This document shows, one piece after another, positions 17,184-25,394 of a stretch of DNA of 64,000 nucleotides. Made by a program: the position numbers and the translations under genes. Source of the DNA: CBDAQD01 sp965275905 (GTDB lineage: Bacteria; Pseudomonadota; Alphaproteobacteria; Rhizobiales; JAJFHC01); the NCBI GenBank assembly GCA_965275905.1, contig CBDHYJ010000070.1, positions 61,769-125,768 on the forward strand. The letters are read 5' to 3'. The notes under the pieces are model-generated. The model was not told where the DNA came from. It saw only the letters and a list, made by a program, of their open reading frames with translations, and made no database searches. How positions within the stretch are numbered: the first letter of the stretch is position 1; each line of letters opens with the position of its first letter.

Positions 17184-17390
17184 TACGCCGATCCGAGACC
17201 CTTGAAAACGGCCGTACTTCGCGGCAAGACCTGGCCCTATCCGCAGATCCGGCCGGTGTCGCATTTGACATGCGATCGGTCCCATCCCGCGTCCGGCCGC
17301 GGACGAAAACCCTGTAAACGAGTCAGAACAGGGCGTGCCGGGGCTTCCGTCCGGAGCACCGGCTCATTGAAGAGATTACCGGAGAGGCAC

Positions 17391-17819
17391 ATGACAACGC
17401 GCGGCTACTGCCTTTGCAAGAAGACAAGCTGGGAGTACGAGGGCGAGGTGACCTGGGCCTGCTACTGCCATTGCGACGACTGCCGCCGGAACTGCGCGGC
17501 CCCGGTGGTCGCCTGGCTCGGCGTGCCGCTCAGGAGTTTCAGGTGGACCGGCGATGCGCCTAAGACACTGGAAAGCTCAAAAGGCGTCTACAGGCATTTC
17601 TGCAGGCACTGCGGATCGCCGATCGGTTTCGAGGCGGACCACTACGCGGGCGGCATGCACCTCTATGCCGCGTCCCTGGAGAACCCGGAGGATTTCGAGC
17701 CGACATTTCACGTCAATTATCAAAGCAAGCTTCCGTGGCTTGAGATGACCGACGACCTGCCGAAATACGACGGTACGCTGCTTCACGCGCCGGAAGACCT
17801 GAGCGACTATTCTTCGTAG
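17391..17819 (+). CDS. GFA family zinc protein
   Basis: This 142-residue protein matches the glutathione-dependent formaldehyde-activating (GFA) family. The zinc-binding cysteines appear as CLCKK, CYCHCDDCRRNC and FCRHCGSPI. The family includes Gfa, which speeds S-hydroxymethylglutathione formation, but most members have unknown substrates. I chose the ATG at 17391, with GGAG upstream, because the first Cys cluster follows within ten residues. The frame upstream to 17202 lacks features. Confidence 0.9.
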   Translation: MTTRGYCLCKKTSWEYEGEVTWACYCHCDDCRRNCAAPVVAWLGVPLRSFRWTGDAPKTLESSKGVYRHFCRHCGSPIGFEADHYAGGMHLYAASLENPEDFEPTFHVNYQSKLPWLEMTDDLPKYDGTLLHAPEDLSDYSS

Positions 17820-17851
17820 CTGCAACGTTTCCGGAGACCGGGCGTCTATCA

Positions 17852-18439
17852 CTATCCCATGCCATGCTTGCCGCCGTCCCAGCCGGGCATGGCCGCTTTG
17901 GCCACCTGTGCGGGATGCGCTTCCATGTCCGTCGCCATCGTGTCGTTCCACCGGTTGAGGTAGCCGAACAGCGCCACCGTCGCCACGATCTCGACCACCT
18001 CGGCTTCGTTGAAGTGCTTCTTCACCTCGTCGAAGTGAGCGCCCTCCGCCGCGTTCGGCACCAGCGCGGCTTCCCTCGCCAGAACCAGCGCGGCGCGTTC
18101 GGCGGGTGTGAAGAGCTCCGAGGTCTCGCACTCCCACACCGCGTTGATCTTCTCATCCGGCACGTCGTAGACATGGCTGAGATTGGCCATGTGTCCCTGG
18201 CAATAGCGGCACCCGGTGGCCATCGAGGTCATGAGCGCAATCATCATCTTCAGTGCTTCCGGCACCGTGCCCTCGTAAAGCACGGCCTGATTGAGGCTCA
18301 TGAACGCATCGGCGATGTTCGGCCTCCGCCCCATGGTCAGGATCGAGTTGGGCAGGAATCCCCTGATCCGATCGTACCGGGCAAACTTCTCTTCGAATTG
18401 CGGCAGTTCCGATCTGTCGAGCGGTTCGATGTGGGGCAT
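17852..18439 (-). CDS. Carboxymuconolactone decarboxylase/AhpD-like protein
   Basis: The 195-residue helical protein carries the AhpD-type redox motif C-x2-C-x3-H as CRYCQGH near residue 84, preceded by EALKMMIALMTSMATG. A second helical stretch with FTPAERAALVLAREAAL is typical of the family. Such proteins act in alkylhydroperoxide reduction or as peroxidase-like enzymes; the exact role is unknown. I chose the ATG at 18439, with GGAGGAATG upstream, over the upstream start at 18481. It is monocistronic and convergent with the GFA gene. Confidence 0.9.
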   Translation of the reverse strand: MPHIEPLDRSELPQFEEKFARYDRIRGFLPNSILTMGRRPNIADAFMSLNQAVLYEGTVPEALKMMIALMTSMATGCRYCQGHMANLSHVYDVPDEKINAVWECETSELFTPAERAALVLAREAALVPNAAEGAHFDEVKKHFNEAEVVEIVATVALFGYLNRWNDTMATDMEAHPAQVAKAAMPGWDGGKHGMG

Positions 18440-18481
18440 GGTCTTACATTCCTCCTGTCGCTTGTCCGGGGAAGCGGTCAA

Positions 18482-18677
18482 TCATGAGTGCAGCACTATC
18501 CGCACGCGATGGTCGCCGCGCTCGAGGCCGGAAGAAAACCACGGCCGCGAGCAGTACATCGTTCACATCCAAGTTACGAGGTCTACCAATCCTCTCTGTG
18601 TGACTCATTATCAAACCCTTGAGACCGGCGTTCCCACGATTTTGTCATGATCGATGCAACAATTAGGGAGACTGAAC
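18482..18677. promoter_or_regulatory. 196-bp divergent intergenic region
   Basis: The region lies between the carboxymuconolactone-type gene (minus) and the small-protein/DoxX-like pair (plus). It becomes AT-richer towards 18590-18660, where a promoter for the plus-strand pair is likely. AGGGAGA near 18663 is the ribosome-binding site of the small gene. I see no strong operator. Confidence 0.4.
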
Positions 18678-18878
18678 ATGGCGACCAAAAAATTCCAGAT
18701 GGGAGAGTTGCTTCCCAGCCTGACTGTGCTGCCGCCCGGCCGCGGCGAAATCAGTTCTGATGGAGCTCAACTTCATCTGCAATCCGGAAAACAGATATCC
18801 GACCACAAGAACCCGCCAGTGACCGATACAACCTCCACACCCGGCCGCTGGACCAGCCAGCCGGCCGACGCTGCGTAG
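18678..18878 (+). CDS. Small unknown protein (66 aa), first gene of a coupled pair
   Basis: I do not recognise this protein. It begins MATKKFQMGELLPSL and is polar, rich in Gly, Pro, Ser and Thr, with no membrane segment and no cysteine. AGGGAGA lies eight bases before the ATG, a good ribosome-binding site. Its TAG stop lies inside the Shine-Dalgarno sequence (TAGGAG) of the following membrane-protein gene, so the two are likely translationally coupled and may act together. Confidence 0.6.
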   Translation: MATKKFQMGELLPSLTVLPPGRGEISSDGAQLHLQSGKQISDHKNPPVTDTTSTPGRWTSQPADAA

Positions 18879-18889
18879 GAGTGCCGGTC

Positions 18890-19330
18890 ATGCAAACCAT
18901 ATCCGTTCCCGAGGCGCGTCTCGCCTGGTCACTGTTCGGACTGCGTATCGGCGTGTTCGTTGTTCTGTTGATGTGGACCTTCAACAAGTTCCTGAATGTG
19001 GATCGAACCGCGGCCGTCTTCCGTGTCTTCTACGGGGTCGACGGGCTGAACGCGACGGCTTCGTACGGGATCGGCGCATTGCAGGCCGCCGTGATCCTGG
19101 CCTTTCTCATCGGATTTCAGAAACGCTGGGCCACAGCGATCGTCTTCGTGATGCACCTGGTCTCCACCGTGACGTCGTACGCCCGGTATCTCGACCCCTG
19201 GACCACTCCAAATCTCCTGTTTTTCGCGGCCTGGCCGATGCTGGCCGCCATCGCCGCACTCTATCTGCTGCGCGACTACGACACCCGCTTCTCGCTGGGC
19301 GCAGCAGCTTCGAAGCCGGCACCGGACTGA
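18890..19330 (+). CDS. DoxX-like four-helix membrane protein
   Basis: The 146-residue protein has four hydrophobic segments, at about residues 15-35, 60-85, 88-110 and 115-135, in the size and arrangement of DoxX/MauE-like inner-membrane proteins. The first segment is followed by MWTFNKFLNVDRTA, like the DoxX start. These proteins often pair with oxidoreductases and pass electrons to quinones, but the role here is not visible. AGGAG precedes the ATG and overlaps the upstream stop. A GTG at 18881 is a weaker alternative start. Confidence 0.75.
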   Translation: MQTISVPEARLAWSLFGLRIGVFVVLLMWTFNKFLNVDRTAAVFRVFYGVDGLNATASYGIGALQAAVILAFLIGFQKRWATAIVFVMHLVSTVTSYARYLDPWTTPNLLFFAAWPMLAAIAALYLLRDYDTRFSLGAAASKPAPD

Positions 19331-19373
19331 CCTTAAGGAACTGAACAATGACCAATCGCCGGCGGGCGAGACC

Positions 19374-19568
19374 TCAGGCCTGTCCGTTGGTCTCCTGCTC
19401 CGCCGGGAGTCCGATCACGAGTCCTGCGTCGGACTTCGCGGCGTTCCTGCTGGCGTCACCAGGCTGCGCATCCGCGTTCTCCGCAGACGCAGCCCTGTCG
19501 GCCAACATCATCGCCGAAAATACCTTTGTCGCGGCTGGTCCGCAAAGTGCCGTCCTAACGATCCGCAT
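19374..19568 (-). CDS. Small Ala-rich protein (64 aa), possibly exported
   Basis: The frame encodes MRIVRTALCGPAAT... followed by an Ala-rich stretch and a polar tail rich in Asn, Asp and Glu. An ideal ribosome-binding site, AGGAGG, lies six bases upstream of the ATG, which is the main reason to accept this gene. The N-terminus has two Arg and then a weakly hydrophobic region that could be a signal peptide or a degraded one. An overlapping frame on the other strand (19348-19641) has no comparable start signal. Its function is unknown. Confidence 0.45.
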   Translation of the reverse strand: MRIVRTALCGPAATKVFSAMMLADRAASAENADAQPGDASRNAAKSDAGLVIGLPAEQETNGQA

Positions 19569-19947
19569 CTGTTTCCTCCTGCAGGATTGCGATGTTCGTC
19601 TATCTGCCTTCCGGTTCCAATTTGGTGCTTGTGCCAGCTGAAACTGGTAACCGCTGATATCCGCGATAACGCCCGCGCCTGCTCAAGTCAACGCACCGTG
19701 GGTAGTTTAGAATTATAAAAAATCCAATATAATCAATGATTTAGAAGTATTCTAATTCAAAACTGCCTTCGATCCGCCGGGAAACTCCGGGAAATCAGGC
19801 AGTTGCGTAACGCCAAACGAATCCGGAACGCGGCCTTTGAGGACTCAAGGTGCCGGTGACGCCTCCGGTATGCGGCGAACCGCCGCAACTGTCCGGAACT
19901 GCCGGGGATTCGGGATGGCGACGCCGATTCCACACGCGCAAGGCTTC
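19569..19947. other. 379-bp intergenic region with an AT-rich core
   Basis: Positions 19708-19765 are strikingly AT-rich within otherwise GC-rich DNA. This could be the promoter of the small minus-strand gene, or a scar of inserted DNA. A short direct repeat, CGGGAAACTCCGGGAAAT, lies near 19778. No gene or RNA is recognised. Confidence 0.45.
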
Positions 19948-20409
19948 TCAGAGAAACTCCGCGAGAAGATCGAAATGGCTGCCGACGCCGCCTTTCCTGG
20001 ACGCGCTGCCGTCCTTGCCATCGAGATACACCGCCTGTTCGGTGTAGATCATTTTCGTTCCGGCGATCAGTTGAGCAAACTGCACCGACACAAGCGACAC
20101 TGAAAGGTGGGCGCCGTCGATATGCATGTCATAGGCGTAGACCAGCAGACTGTCGGGCACGATGTTGTGGAAGCGCGCCATGTAGACTGTCTTTGTCCCA
20201 TCCCCGAAGCATCCTTCGAGAACTTCAATGCCGCCAATCCGGAAGTCCGATGACCGCTCGACCGGCGACCATGACTCAGGGCCGATGAACCAGCGCGCCT
20301 TGATTTCCGGATCCGACCAGGCCTGAAAGACCTGCCCACAGTCCGCGTCGAACGTGCGCTCGATCTCGAAGGACCCGTGAACGGGTGAGGTTTCCGCGCC
20401 GGTCACCAT
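19948..20409 (-). CDS. SRPBCC (AHSA1-like) protein, last gene of an ArsR operon
   Basis: This 153-residue AHSA1-type protein has the pattern FEIERTFDADCGQVFQAWSD followed by 'IKARWFIGP' and a C-terminal part GGVGSHFDLLAEFL. The family binds small hydrophobic ligands in a helix-grip fold. The ATG at 20409 lies 17 bases after the stop of the SnoaL-like gene, so it closes the six-gene operon. The operon holds another SRPBCC gene of the same family, and the two may have duplicated roles. Confidence 0.85.
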   Translation of the reverse strand: MVTGAETSPVHGSFEIERTFDADCGQVFQAWSDPEIKARWFIGPESWSPVERSSDFRIGGIEVLEGCFGDGTKTVYMARFHNIVPDSLLVYAYDMHIDGAHLSVSLVSVQFAQLIAGTKMIYTEQAVYLDGKDGSASRKGGVGSHFDLLAEFL

Positions 20410-20426
20410 GAGCCAACCACTTTTTC

Positions 20427-20873
20427 TCACTCGGGTTTCAGATCTGTGCAGGCGCGGTAGCTGCCGTCCATGTAAAACGGAACGGAACTGTGGTCGTGAA
20501 CGATGCACCACCTGCCGTCCATCTTCTTCAGGCACATGGTCGTGCGGAACCACATGTCGACCTCCTCGCCGTCCGTCTTGCGTCCGCTCATGCGATTAAG
20601 AGCTGTCGAGAAGGCAACGCCGTCCGAGATGGTCAGATCGACATCCCGCGCATCAACGCGAACCGGCCCGTCCCATGTCTTCAACCAGGCCGCGATATCG
20701 TCCCGGTCGATACCGCGCTCGCCGAGAGGCGGAGCAAGGCTGAACACGACCGCATCCGACGCATAGGCGGCGACTATGGCGTCGGCATCATGGCTGGCGT
20801 GCGCCTCGCCCAGTTGATCGAAAAGGGCCGTGATTTCCCGGAAGTCCGCGTTCGCGGCCTGATGTCGTGTCAT
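20427..20873 (-). CDS. SnoaL-like/NTF2 fold protein
   Basis: The 148-residue protein has an N-terminal helix (ITALFDQLGEAHASHDADAIVAAYA) and then VVFSLAPPL and strands ending in WCIVHDHSSVPF. This is the ketosteroid-isomerase-like pattern often annotated as SgcJ/SnoaL. GGAG precedes the ATG at 20873. It lies 37 bases after the DUF1428 gene in the same operon. Its substrate is unknown. Confidence 0.82.
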   Translation of the reverse strand: MTRHQAANADFREITALFDQLGEAHASHDADAIVAAYASDAVVFSLAPPLGERGIDRDDIAAWLKTWDGPVRVDARDVDLTISDGVAFSTALNRMSGRKTDGEEVDMWFRTTMCLKKMDGRWCIVHDHSSVPFYMDGSYRACTDLKPE

Positions 20874-20910
20874 TGCACTGCTCCATTCTTTTCCATCTGA
20901 ACGGATCCCG

Positions 20911-21264
20911 TCACACATCGACGATCATCTCAAAGCCGCCGAAAATCACGCGCTTGCCGTCAAAAGGCATCGGATTGACATCAGGTTGCATTCTGGGATC
21001 CGCCATGACCTTTTTCATGCCCTCGTTTCGCGCCTCTTTCGACGGCCAGAGGATCCAGGAAAACAAAACCGTCTCATCCTCCCTACACTTCACTGCCATT
21101 GGAAACGATGTGATCTCCCCGTCCGGAACATCGTCGCCCCAGCACTCGACGACCTTCAGTGCACCATGTTCCTTGATCACCGCAGCTGCCGCCTCGGCGT
21201 GCTCCAAAAAGGCATCGCGATTGGCCGTCGGGACGGCCGCAACAAATCCGTCAACGTAAGTCAC
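20911..21264 (-). CDS. DUF1428 (YbaA-like) protein
   Basis: The 117-residue protein starts MTYVDGFVAAVPTANRDAFLEHA and ends with DGKRVIFGGFEMIVDV. Both are hallmarks of DUF1428, a dimeric alpha/beta-barrel family (E. coli YbaA). No enzymatic role is established for the family. It lies 16 bases after the VOC gene in the operon. Members often sit beside AHSA1 and VOC genes, as here. Confidence 0.92.
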   Translation of the reverse strand: MTYVDGFVAAVPTANRDAFLEHAEAAAAVIKEHGALKVVECWGDDVPDGEITSFPMAVKCREDETVLFSWILWPSKEARNEGMKKVMADPRMQPDVNPMPFDGKRVIFGGFEMIVDV

Positions 21265-21280
21265 TCGGCTCCTCCATCAC

Positions 21281-21766
21281 TCACTGAGATCGGTAAGCCG
21301 CCTCGAGCGCGGCGATATCAAGCTTGACCATGCCCATGACGGCGTCCATGACCCTGGCTGCGGCTTCCGGCTCACCCGAGTTCAGCCATTGCGCCAACGC
21401 CGCAGGCACGATCTGCCATGACAAGCCGTAGCGGTCTTTCAGCCAGCCGCACTGCTTTTCCTGACCGCCGCCTTTGAGCAGTGCTGCCCACAGGCGGTCA
21501 ATCTCGTCCTGGGTATCGCACCGCACGACCATCGAGTGGGCGTCGTTGAAAGCGTCATGCGGCCCGCCGTTCAGCGCCATGAAGGCGCGCCCGGCAAGTT
21601 CAAAATCGACGGTCAATGCCGCGCCTCCGGCCGGATCGCCGCTCTCGCCAAGGCGCGTGACGTTCACGATCCGCGAATTCGGAAACAACGAGACATAATA
21701 GGCGGCTGCTTCTTCGGCCGCCGATTCGAACCACAGGCAGGTCGATATCTCGGGGCCGGCATTCAC
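21281..21766 (-). CDS. VOC family protein, PhnB-like
   Basis: The 161-residue protein has the PhnB-like pattern ISTCLWFESAAEEAAAYYVSLFPNSRI, then FMALNGGPHDAFNDAHSMVV, and ends with GLSWQIVPAALAQWL. These features define the 3-demethylubiquinone-methyltransferase-like VOC subgroup, whose biochemical role is poorly known. It overlaps the upstream SRPBCC gene by four bases (ATGA), showing tight translational coupling. Confidence 0.92.
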   Translation of the reverse strand: MNAGPEISTCLWFESAAEEAAAYYVSLFPNSRIVNVTRLGESGDPAGGAALTVDFELAGRAFMALNGGPHDAFNDAHSMVVRCDTQDEIDRLWAALLKGGGQEKQCGWLKDRYGLSWQIVPAALAQWLNSGEPEAAARVMDAVMGMVKLDIAALEAAYRSQ

Positions 21767-22257
21767 GGCGACGCCCGTTCTGCCGGCAACAGCCCGACGA
21801 CATACTGATCGAGGGCACCGAGCGTTTCAGACCAGCTTGCGGAGTATCCGTTCGCGTCGGCTGCGATTCGATCCTGGGCCGATCTGAATTCGGCGCTCAG
21901 CGTCAGCAGAGTTCCGCCATCAACGGCCTCGAACAGAACGGTGATCAGAGCACGCGGTGGCAGACCTGCGCCGCAGGCATCCGGGGCATCGGCGTCGCCC
22001 TCGATCACAAGGCGTTCAGGCCGGACGCATTCCCGGACCACGCCGCGGCTCGGATGTTCACCTCCATCCGGTGCTCGCATGGCGACATGGAAGATACCGC
22101 CAACCGCCGCCTCGATCTCACAGCGTGTATGCTGCGGACCGAACGGACCCCACCAGGCGGCCACATGCTCCGGATCCGTCCACACGTCCCAGACCAGTTC
22201 GCGCGGCGCGCGAAATCGGCGGGTGAGTGTCAGCACACGATCGGATGGAGCTGTCAC
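21763..22257 (-). CDS. SRPBCC (AHSA1-like) protein coupled to ArsR
   Basis: The 164-residue AHSA1-type protein contains LTRRFRAPRELVWDVWTDPE, 'VAAWWGPFG' and a central GGIFHVAM, all typical of the activator-of-Hsp90-like SRPBCC group. I chose GTG at 22257 because it overlaps the ArsR stop as GTGA, the usual coupling, and the domain begins at once. The longer frame upstream is just the ArsR gene read in another frame. The ArsR-SRPBCC pair is a common bacterial cassette. Confidence 0.9.
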   Translation of the reverse strand: MTAPSDRVLTLTRRFRAPRELVWDVWTDPEHVAAWWGPFGPQHTRCEIEAAVGGIFHVAMRAPDGGEHPSRGVVRECVRPERLVIEGDADAPDACGAGLPPRALITVLFEAVDGGTLLTLSAEFRSAQDRIAADANGYSASWSETLGALDQYVVGLLPAERASP

Positions 22258-22598
22258 TTTGGCTCTCCCCGCGCCTGCAGGTCTTCGAGATAGGCGTCGA
22301 GGCGATCGAGACGGCTTTCCCAGAGCGCGCGCTGATCGGCGAACCATTTTTCCGCCTTGGACAGCTGGCTGGACTTGATCTCGCACGTCCGCACGCGGCC
22401 CTTCTTTTTCGACCTGACCAGACCGCTTTCCTCCAGCACCTGGAGATGTTGGAGAAAGGACGGCAGGGCCATGTCAAACGGCTCGGCCAGCTCTTTCACC
22501 GAAGCCGGACCGCGTCCGAGACGCTGGACGACCGCCCTTCGGGTCGGGTCGGACAGCGCGCGGAAGACGGTATCGAGATGTGTTTCTTGGTTAGGCAT
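22254..22598 (-). CDS. ArsR-type metal-free winged-helix repressor
   Basis: The 114-residue protein has the ArsR winged-helix layout with ALSDPTRRAVVQRL, then KELAEPFDMALPSFLQHLQVLEESGLV and a wing of KKKGRVRTCEI. The metal-binding Cys motif ELCVCDL is absent, so it is probably of the metal-free, self-regulating kind paired with SRPBCC proteins. A perfect 16-base palindrome covers its own start codon. It heads the six-gene operon. Confidence 0.92.
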   Translation of the reverse strand: MPNQETHLDTVFRALSDPTRRAVVQRLGRGPASVKELAEPFDMALPSFLQHLQVLEESGLVRSKKKGRVRTCEIKSSQLSKAEKWFADQRALWESRLDRLDAYLEDLQARGEPK

Positions 22599-22606
22599 TT
22601 GCCTAA
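22591..22606. promoter_or_regulatory. Perfect operator-like palindrome over the ArsR start
   Basis: TTAGGCA-TT-TGCCTAA is a perfect dyad covering the start codon (22596-22598) and the region just upstream. A partial second copy, AGGTACTCGCCT, is seen near 22643. This is where an autoregulating ArsR protein would bind to shut the operon. Confidence 0.72.
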
Positions 22607-22722
22607 CTTATCAGGTTGCGGCTGACCTGACAAGATACTTAGGTACTCGCCTATCTTTTTTACCACCGGAAAAGCGCGGCATCGCCGGAAACCGGGCGGA
22701 ACCGGATGCGGCCCGGGGAGCC

Positions 22723-23199
22723 CTATTCGTCCTGCAGCGCTGGGGCCGGGGCCTGCGCGAGCTGATCCAGAATATCCTTCAACCAGGGCACGGCGACTTC
22801 TTCGGGCATGTCCCTGGACGACGCATCGAAGATGCCCCGCTCGCCGATCATCTGCGCCTTGCAGGCCAGCATCTGCTCCATCAGCTTCTTCGACCCGAAA
22901 TTGAATGTTTCGGCGAAGGTGCGGTCGCCCAATCCGAAGACCGCGAAACGGACATGGCTCAGATCCGGCTTCCTGTCTTCCAGCGCATCGAAGAACGGCT
23001 GGGCGGTCCCCGGCAGATCGCCGCTCCCGAAGGTGGCGCTGACCAGGACATAGAACGTGTCCGCATCCAGCGACGCGGGATCTACGTTTTCCATGCTCGT
23101 GACGGTGCAATCGTAATCGTCAGGCAGGGCATCCGTCAGATCGTCGCAGAGAAATTCGGCGGTGCCGGTCTCGGTGCCGTAGAGAAAGTGGATTTGCAT
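22723..23199 (-). CDS. Short-chain flavodoxin, MioC-like
   Basis: The 158-residue protein has the FMN phosphate loop YGTETGTAE at residues 7-15. A second FMN loop contains VSATFGSGDLPG, and VFGLGDRTF falls in the third position. This is the flavodoxin/MioC/cytochrome-P450-reductase type that carries one or two electrons. The ATG at 23199 puts the FMN loop at the normal distance from the N-terminus; the frame upstream adds 30 residues with no features. The partner is unknown. Confidence 0.9.
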   Translation of the reverse strand: MQIHFLYGTETGTAEFLCDDLTDALPDDYDCTVTSMENVDPASLDADTFYVLVSATFGSGDLPGTAQPFFDALEDRKPDLSHVRFAVFGLGDRTFAETFNFGSKKLMEQMLACKAQMIGERGIFDASSRDMPEEVAVPWLKDILDQLAQAPAPALQDE

Positions 23200-23478
23200 G
23201 AGCTCTGTTCGTTTCCTTGAGGCCGGTTTTCTGAACACCCGCGCCTGCCGGTCCGTGATCGTCCCGGTCGGCGAAGCGCGCAGGTTCATCGGTGAGTCAT
23301 CTGGCTTTTCAGTCTGTGATTACGAACCCTGGCTGCACTTTGGATCAGGACATACGGTCCGACTGCTTTACCTGTCAAATGCGGTCAGCCGAGCCTCGCC
23401 GGCAAATCCGGGCGCGATTGCGCAGCCGTCGGCTCTCCGGTTGCGAACTCGCGTATTCGAGGACCCGGGGCGTCCGGA

Positions 23479-24084
23479 TCAGGGCCGGATACCCGCCAGT
23501 CGATGCACGGCTGAATTGAGCTTCGCCAGACCCTGCCTGTTCGGTCGTTTCCCCTCGAACGCAAATCGCGCAGCGGTGCCTTCCACCAGATCCAGTACGA
23601 ATTCCGCACAGTCCGTCTGTCCGGTCGCGGCCTCGTGTCCGTGTCTCTCTCCGATCTGTCCGAGGATCGAAGCCAGGGTTGAGACAAGCATTTTTCTATT
23701 GCTCAGGAAATCAGCGCAAATTTCCGGGTTCCGGAGACCTTCGGCGGTGATCTCGGCGGCCAGCCGGGCATTCTCCGGTCTGGCAAAGAACTTCGCATAT
23801 TCAACCACGAACCGGTCGAGTGCCTCGACCGGGTCCCCGCATGCGGCGAGTTCTGCCTCAACAGCTTGCAGTTCCTCGGCTTCGAGCTTCGCGATCTCCG
23901 CAATCAGCGCCGTCTTGCTGTCGAAATGGTTGTAAAGGTTGCCCAGGCTGACGCCCGCGCGCTCCGCCAGATCGCGCATGCTGGTCTGATGAAAGCCTTT
24001 CTCGGCAAAACATTCCGCGGCGACGTTGACCAGCAAGTGGCGGCGGGCCTGCGCCGTCTCCTCCCGGGTCATCCTCTCATTCAT
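23479..24084 (-). CDS. TetR/AcrR family repressor of the RND operon
   Basis: The 201-residue protein begins with a TetR helix-turn-helix: AAECFAEKGFHQTSMRDLAERAGVSLGNLYNHFDSKTAL occupies residues about 25-65 and is the classic pattern. The C-terminal half is helical and would bind an unknown ligand. I chose the ATG at 24084 because GGAGG lies six bases upstream. It is divergent from the efflux genes, with a GAACGATCGTTC palindrome in between, so it probably represses them until an inducer binds. Confidence 0.92.
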   Translation of the reverse strand: MNERMTREETAQARRHLLVNVAAECFAEKGFHQTSMRDLAERAGVSLGNLYNHFDSKTALIAEIAKLEAEELQAVEAELAACGDPVEALDRFVVEYAKFFARPENARLAAEITAEGLRNPEICADFLSNRKMLVSTLASILGQIGERHGHEAATGQTDCAEFVLDLVEGTAARFAFEGKRPNRQGLAKLNSAVHRLAGIRP

Positions 24085-24135
24085 CGAATTCCTCCGCACA
24101 AGTCTTGCACAGCCGGCTAATGCATCATATGTAAA

Positions 24136-24153
24136 TGAACGATCGTTCGTTCA
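24136..24153. promoter_or_regulatory. TetR-type operator
   Basis: TGAACGATCGTTCGTTCA contains the perfect palindrome GAACGATCGTTC (24137-24148) plus an extra overlapping GTTCA half-site. This closely resembles AcrR/TetR-family operators. It lies in the 146-base gap between the divergent TetR and adaptor genes. Its position also argues against using the ATG at 24135 for the adaptor. Confidence 0.8.
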
Positions 24154-24230
24154 ATGTTTTTTCTTCTCACGATCACGACCAGTGCCGGACTGCACAGGCA
24201 CGCAAACCGAATGTCAAGGCGGACAACCGC

Positions 24231-25391
24231 ATGAGTAAACCTGTCTCCGGGGAAAACACTCCCGTCAGGACGCCGCGCAATCGCTGGATCTGGATTTCTG
24301 CGGCGTTGGTGATGCTGTGCGGCGTGGTGCTGTTTCTTTCCGCAGCGGAGGATACGGTCGATGTTTCCCGGACCAAGGCCCCGCCGCCCGCGCAGCCGGT
24401 TTCCGTCGAAATCGCGCCGGTGAGCAGCGAGACCGTCGAGATTTCGGCCTTTGCGGAAGTGCGGCCGCGGTGGTCGGCCGAACTGAGGGCGGCAGTTACC
24501 GGGCGGATCGTCGCGGTCCTGGACAGCGCCCTTGCCGGCGAGCGCGTCGAGACCGGTACGACGCTCATTACAATCGAGGACAGCCGTTATGTCGCCGAGC
24601 TGGCCGCAGCAGAGCTTGCACTGAAACAGGCGCAACTGGCGCTCTGGCAGGCCGGAAACGCCAACATCGTGGCCCGCGCGCAATTTGAGCGCACGAAAAC
24701 GAAACCGCCGAACGACCTGGCGCTGAAACTGCCGCAGCTGGAGATCGCCAGGAGTTCGGTGGTGTCCGCAAAAGCGCGGGTCGCGACTGCCACGCGGCAG
24801 TTGGGCGATGCAACGATTGTCGCGCCTTTCTCCGGTTTCGTGACCGAACGTTTCGTCAGTCCGGGCCAGACCGTCAATGCCGGCGATCGCCTGCTCAAGC
24901 TGGTCGACAACACCAAATTCGAACTGACCGTGGAGTTGAGCCGCGACGACTGGGCCCTGCTCAAAAAGCCGCTGGCCGGGCTGAAGGCCAGGGTCGCGGA
25001 TCAGAACGGCGCCGTCATTGCCGAGGCGAAGATCCGCCGCGGCGGCGGGTTCCTCGACGAGAAGACGCGCCAGTACAGGGTGTTCCTGGAAATCAGCGAT
25101 GCGCGAGACGCGCAGGTCCTCTCAGGCGACTTTGTCCGGGTGATACTGCCCGGGGTCACGGTGCCCGCGACCTTGAACATTCCGGCCTCGGCCCTGACCC
25201 AGGAAGGCCATGTCTGGCATGTCGATGCCGCCGGCCGACTGCAACGCCTGGCGCCGGACGTCCTGTTCCGCCGCCAGAGCCGCATAGTGGTCCGGGCACC
25301 GAATGGCGCTGAGTCATGGCGCATTGCCACCACCCCGCTCGCCTCCTTCCTGCCTGGCCAGAAAGTCCGGGCGCAACCGGCGGGGAACTGA
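24231..25391 (+). CDS. RND efflux periplasmic adaptor (HlyD/MFP family)
   Basis: The 386-residue protein has one N-terminal membrane anchor (about residues 17-37), then a split lipoyl-like domain (TGRIVAVLDSALAGERVETGTTLITIED), an alpha-hairpin and a second lipoyl half (DATIVAPFSGFVTERFVSPGQTV). A beta-barrel follows. This is the membrane-fusion adaptor that links an RND pump to an outer-membrane channel. No outer-membrane channel gene is present nearby. The ATG at 24231 is chosen because the upstream start lies in the operator. The RND gene begins four bases after its stop. Confidence 0.93.
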   Translation: MSKPVSGENTPVRTPRNRWIWISAALVMLCGVVLFLSAAEDTVDVSRTKAPPPAQPVSVEIAPVSSETVEISAFAEVRPRWSAELRAAVTGRIVAVLDSALAGERVETGTTLITIEDSRYVAELAAAELALKQAQLALWQAGNANIVARAQFERTKTKPPNDLALKLPQLEIARSSVVSAKARVATATRQLGDATIVAPFSGFVTERFVSPGQTVNAGDRLLKLVDNTKFELTVELSRDDWALLKKPLAGLKARVADQNGAVIAEAKIRRGGGFLDEKTRQYRVFLEISDARDAQVLSGDFVRVILPGVTVPATLNIPASALTQEGHVWHVDAAGRLQRLAPDVLFRRQSRIVVRAPNGAESWRIATTPLASFLPGQKVRAQPAGN

Positions 25392-25394
25392 CCG

